A program made the translations under genes and the position numbers. The notes beneath the pieces were generated by a model. It saw only the letters and a program-made list of their open reading frames with translations. It ran no database searches and was not told the origin of the DNA. From Condylostoma magnum (lineage: Eukaryota > Ciliophora > Heterotrichea > Heterotrichida > Condylostomatidae): a stretch of 64,000 bases of DNA. This document shows, piece by piece, positions 61,301 to 64,000 of this stretch; position 1 is the stretch's first letter, and each line of letters opens with the position of its first letter. The DNA lies in assembly GCA_920105805.1 (NCBI GenBank), contig CAKKTI010000016.1, positions 34,482 to 98,481 on the forward strand. Direction: 5' to 3'.

Positions 61301-64000
61301 CCTAGAACAATTTGGAGGAATAAAAAATCACGTTCACACTTAAAAACGATTAAAATACATATTCGATAGAATATTTGGCCTCATAGACTTTAACAGAAAC
61401 TGGCCAACTTTGAATGAAGATGTACAAGAAGATAAGCTAAAATATTAGATTATAAGAAACCACAGAAAAGAATCTTATATTCCTTCACATTTGTTGATTA
61501 ATTTTAAATGTGAGGAAGATAGTAAAATTGAAAGCATTCTAATAGAAATACTTTTCCTAAACAAAAACATTGATATTAAAACTTTAGCTTTGGATTTATT
61601 ATGGAACAATTTTAATATATAGTCAATATTTTTCAATGAAATTTAAAAAGTACATTTGATTATACCTGATACTACAAAGGAAGATTATTAAGTAATGATG
61701 CTTTGTTAAGCTACACTTATAAAGTAATTCAGGGTTCTATAAATAGCAAATGAACTATAAAACACTCAGTTTGACTTATAAGAAAGCCCTTAAATTATAT
61801 AAGAAGCTGTAATTGCTATACGTTAAACACTTTTTAAATTAAGAGAATTAATCAATATTAAAAAATAGGACAATTCTTATGTTTTCTATTAAAATATTGC
61901 AAAAAACTTATACATTGATTATTATATCATTGATTTTTTAGGAAAGCCTTACATATGAACTATTACTGATGATTTTGGAGCAATTCAAGTGATTCCTTAA
62001 GCATTCTCTTTGTATAAAGATTGTGTCAAAACATTAATTAATTTCTCATTTAACAATAAAGATAATTATGATTTCATTTTTAAGAATTTAGGCAATCTTT
62101 ATCCATTTTCTACTGCTGGAATCGGTATAAGCAAACTACTTAGCCATGTAGTATGATAAAACAGGAATAGCAAAACTATTTTAAGTCTGATTAATTGGAT
62201 ATTTTTTACAATGTCTCATTAAACATCCCAGTTTGAGAATTACTAAGACCTTGACATCTTTACAGCATTAATAACTCAAGATTTTATACAACTTGATTAC
62301 ATGTGACAGACTAATTTGATAAAAAGGATCATTTATTGTGACTAAATAATAACTATTTATAACGGAGTTAATGGAATGTTTGAAATAGGCAAGTTCAAAG
62401 AAGGCAATTTGAAATTTAACTCAGGATTGCTTTTACTTATGTCATTGTGCTCTATAAATAACTCATTTGTTATATAATAATGCAGGAGATTGCTACAACA
62501 AAAAATTATTAGTTAAGAGCTGAAAAATGTAATGATTCCTCTTAAGCTAAAATATGCTCTTTTAAGATTCTTGTTTGATATCTACTATAGAAACACAAAT
62601 GACCCTAAAGTTCCTTAATTAGATCTATTTAAAATGTTTGAAATTTTAAAAGATGTGATATTATTTGATACTGCAAGATTTTAGCATTATTTGGTAAAGT
62701 TACCTAGTGTTAGTAGTAAAGGACTGTATTCAAGTATATTGCCAAAAGATATAATAGACTTCTAGATCAATCATGAGTCTAGAAATTTAGACTAAGTTCC
62801 TATAAAATCTCTTAATATTCTATATGATTAAAATGATGTAGATATTGTTCCACATGAAAAAAAGGTAAAACAACTAGATGATCTAAGTAAGGAAGAACAA
62901 GATTGCTTAGAATACTGATGCTATATATTTAATGCAAAACCTTGAAATTGAAAGAGAAGTTATGGTCTATTATTCATCATAATAGACATAAGTACAGAGA
63001 TAAGAACTCAAAAATTGAATCCTAATCCTGAGTTTATCATAGTGTGAATGGAAATTAAACAATACCTAAAAAATATGATTGATGAACTCACACATTTTTA
63101 ACGGTAGTATAAAAACTTAGACTTTTAATTCATTTTAGAGATTTTAGCTAAAATAGTAACTGATTTTCCTGAGTATATTCCAGTTGACGAAGAAATCCAA
63201 AGTCCTAATGCAAGTTAAGCTTTTCAGCACTTGATCTCTAAAATTTGTGAATATATAGAAGAAAATAATATTCCCTTAGAAGAGTTTTTCAGTAATTATT
63301 TCAGTAAAGAAAAGATTACAATAAACCGATAAAATTTGATATTTAAGCTAAAATAGTTGCTAGGAAGCTAAGTTTCAACGAGTTAAATTGAAGACTCCTT
63401 ATTATGTTTGGATCCTGATAGCATTGATGAGATTGATATTGGCTATATAATCCATATGATAAAAGAGCATTTTCGAAGTAAACCTTATCTTGTAAGAAAA
63501 GTAAGAAATCCTCCGCCTGTAGATACCAATCCTCCCATTACTATTGTTATAGAAGAACTTAAAAAATTTAACTAAAAGTTCTTTGATTAATTTAGTAGCA
63601 ATTTTTAGACAGAACCTTACTTTTTGGGAGAGATAATAAATCAATAATTGGAGAACTCTAAGGATAAATCTCATTAAATAATGTATTTTATTATGAACCT
63701 AGAATCTATTATGTAAAACTAGTAATAGGGGATATTTATATTACAATTACTCAAAAACTCACTTATTAATTACAGAGATTATGTTATATAGTAAACACTA
63801 GTTAATGAAAAAATCGATATAATAAAAATACAGTAGAGCTAAGGAATTACAGGACTAAGTTCTTAAAAAATCAATTAACTCATGTAATTACAGAATCAAT
63901 TCAATGCATGAGGCTTAACATAATAAGTGGCAAGTTTTATCAATAGGAAAACTGATTTTAGAATAATAAAGGAATCTATTCAATTATTACTTAGTCTACT
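58350..64000 (+). CDS. Second IP3-receptor-like channel, 3' truncated by the window
   Basis: At least 1883 residues. The N-terminus (MAIGDIMCL), MIR repeats (ATGDSFRIYHK, YRIKHVASGMYL), NRLRREGEF and the long RIH helical region mirror the gene at 44339 domain by domain, but the two are well diverged. The channel end, EF hands and zinc site would lie beyond the window. It is therefore a paralogue in direct orientation about 6 kb downstream. The N-terminal IGD motif supports the start at 58350, although ATG 58368 is an alternative that avoids most overlap with the minus-strand membrane gene. UGA is often used as Trp. Confidence 0.87.

Noticed and set aside
1-64000. Standard genetic code with many pseudogenes or noncoding DNA
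   Set aside because: Long conserved proteins read through in one frame once the three triplets are translated, and the affected positions match conserved Gln and Trp.
1-64000. Karyorelict code (table 27, UGA the only stop)
   Set aside because: Thiolase and Der share a frame without TGA between them, and several genes would run far into antisense neighbours unless TAA/TAG stop.
1-64000. Blastocrithidia-type code (UAA/UAG = Glu)
   Set aside because: Invariant Gln positions (LSGGQ, SGAAQAD) are encoded by UAA/UAG, so Gln fits and Glu does not.

Overview
The window is nuclear DNA of a ciliate in which all three standard stop codons are read as amino acids: UAA and UAG as glutamine, UGA as tryptophan. 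The same triplets also end genes. This matches the Condylostoma-type code (NCBI table 28), so the likely source is a heterotrich of the Condylostoma kind, or a ciliate with the same code. The support is internal. UAA is the Gln of the ABC signature LSGGQ, UAG is the Gln of SGAAQAD in HBS1, and UGA is the Trp of the DWG motif in CK2 and of the WY pair in SFT2. With a standard code only short shards of these genes are visible. Read with this code, about 33 almost gapless reading frames cover over 90 % of the window. Nearly every coordinate pair below is an exact multiple of three, which I used to check frames by hand. The uninterrupted genes, with no internal eliminated sequence evident, suggest macronuclear DNA. 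This is inference.

Layout, left to right. 1-6.8 kb: an FCP1/SCP-like (pseudo)phosphatase (-), a voltage-sensor/cyclase-like protein with a degenerate catalytic site (+), SFT2 (+), and three small genes, one with a CUE-like domain (+). 6.8-17.3 kb: an ABCC transporter (-), an AT-rich stretch with one doubtful ORF, a small basic protein (-) and a 1537-residue cysteine-rich multi-pass membrane protein (-). 17.4-20.9 kb: a tight + strand run of HBS1, ZNHIT3, a VDAC-like porin and an IBR zinc protein. 20.9-28 kb: a WD40-ankyrin-TRP-like channel (-), a RING protein (+), a short kleisin (-) and a coiled-coil protein (-). 28.2-34.7 kb: thiolase, an EngA/Der-like double GTPase and CK2 alpha (+), importin alpha (-) and an RBR ligase (+). 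34.7-44.3 kb: a DUF4378-like protein, a DOMON-b561-b5-reductase, an ARO/Vac8-like armadillo protein (+), an LRR protein (-) and a double-GAF protein (+). 44.3-64 kb: a complete IP3-receptor-type channel with EF hands (+), DDI1 (-), a TPR/cNMP-binding protein (+), a coiled-coil protein and a membrane protein (-), and a second IP3-receptor paralogue running off the right end (+).

There is no operon-like functional grouping. A recurrent theme is calcium and second-messenger signalling (two IP3R-like channels, a TRP-like channel, a cyclase-like protein, a cNMP-binding protein and a GAF protein). Spacing is extreme. Divergent start codons lie 9 bp apart or even overlap, and convergent stops lie 5-10 bp apart. 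No tRNA, rRNA, CRISPR array, transposon or viral remnant was recognised.

Limits: because any frame is open under this code, ORF length alone is no evidence. I relied on recognisable domains, amino-acid balance and fit with neighbours. Exact stop codons are inferred from family C-termini and the neighbouring gene, and where several in-frame candidates exist I say so. A 15-nt intron, as known in heterotrichs, would be invisible by reading frame.
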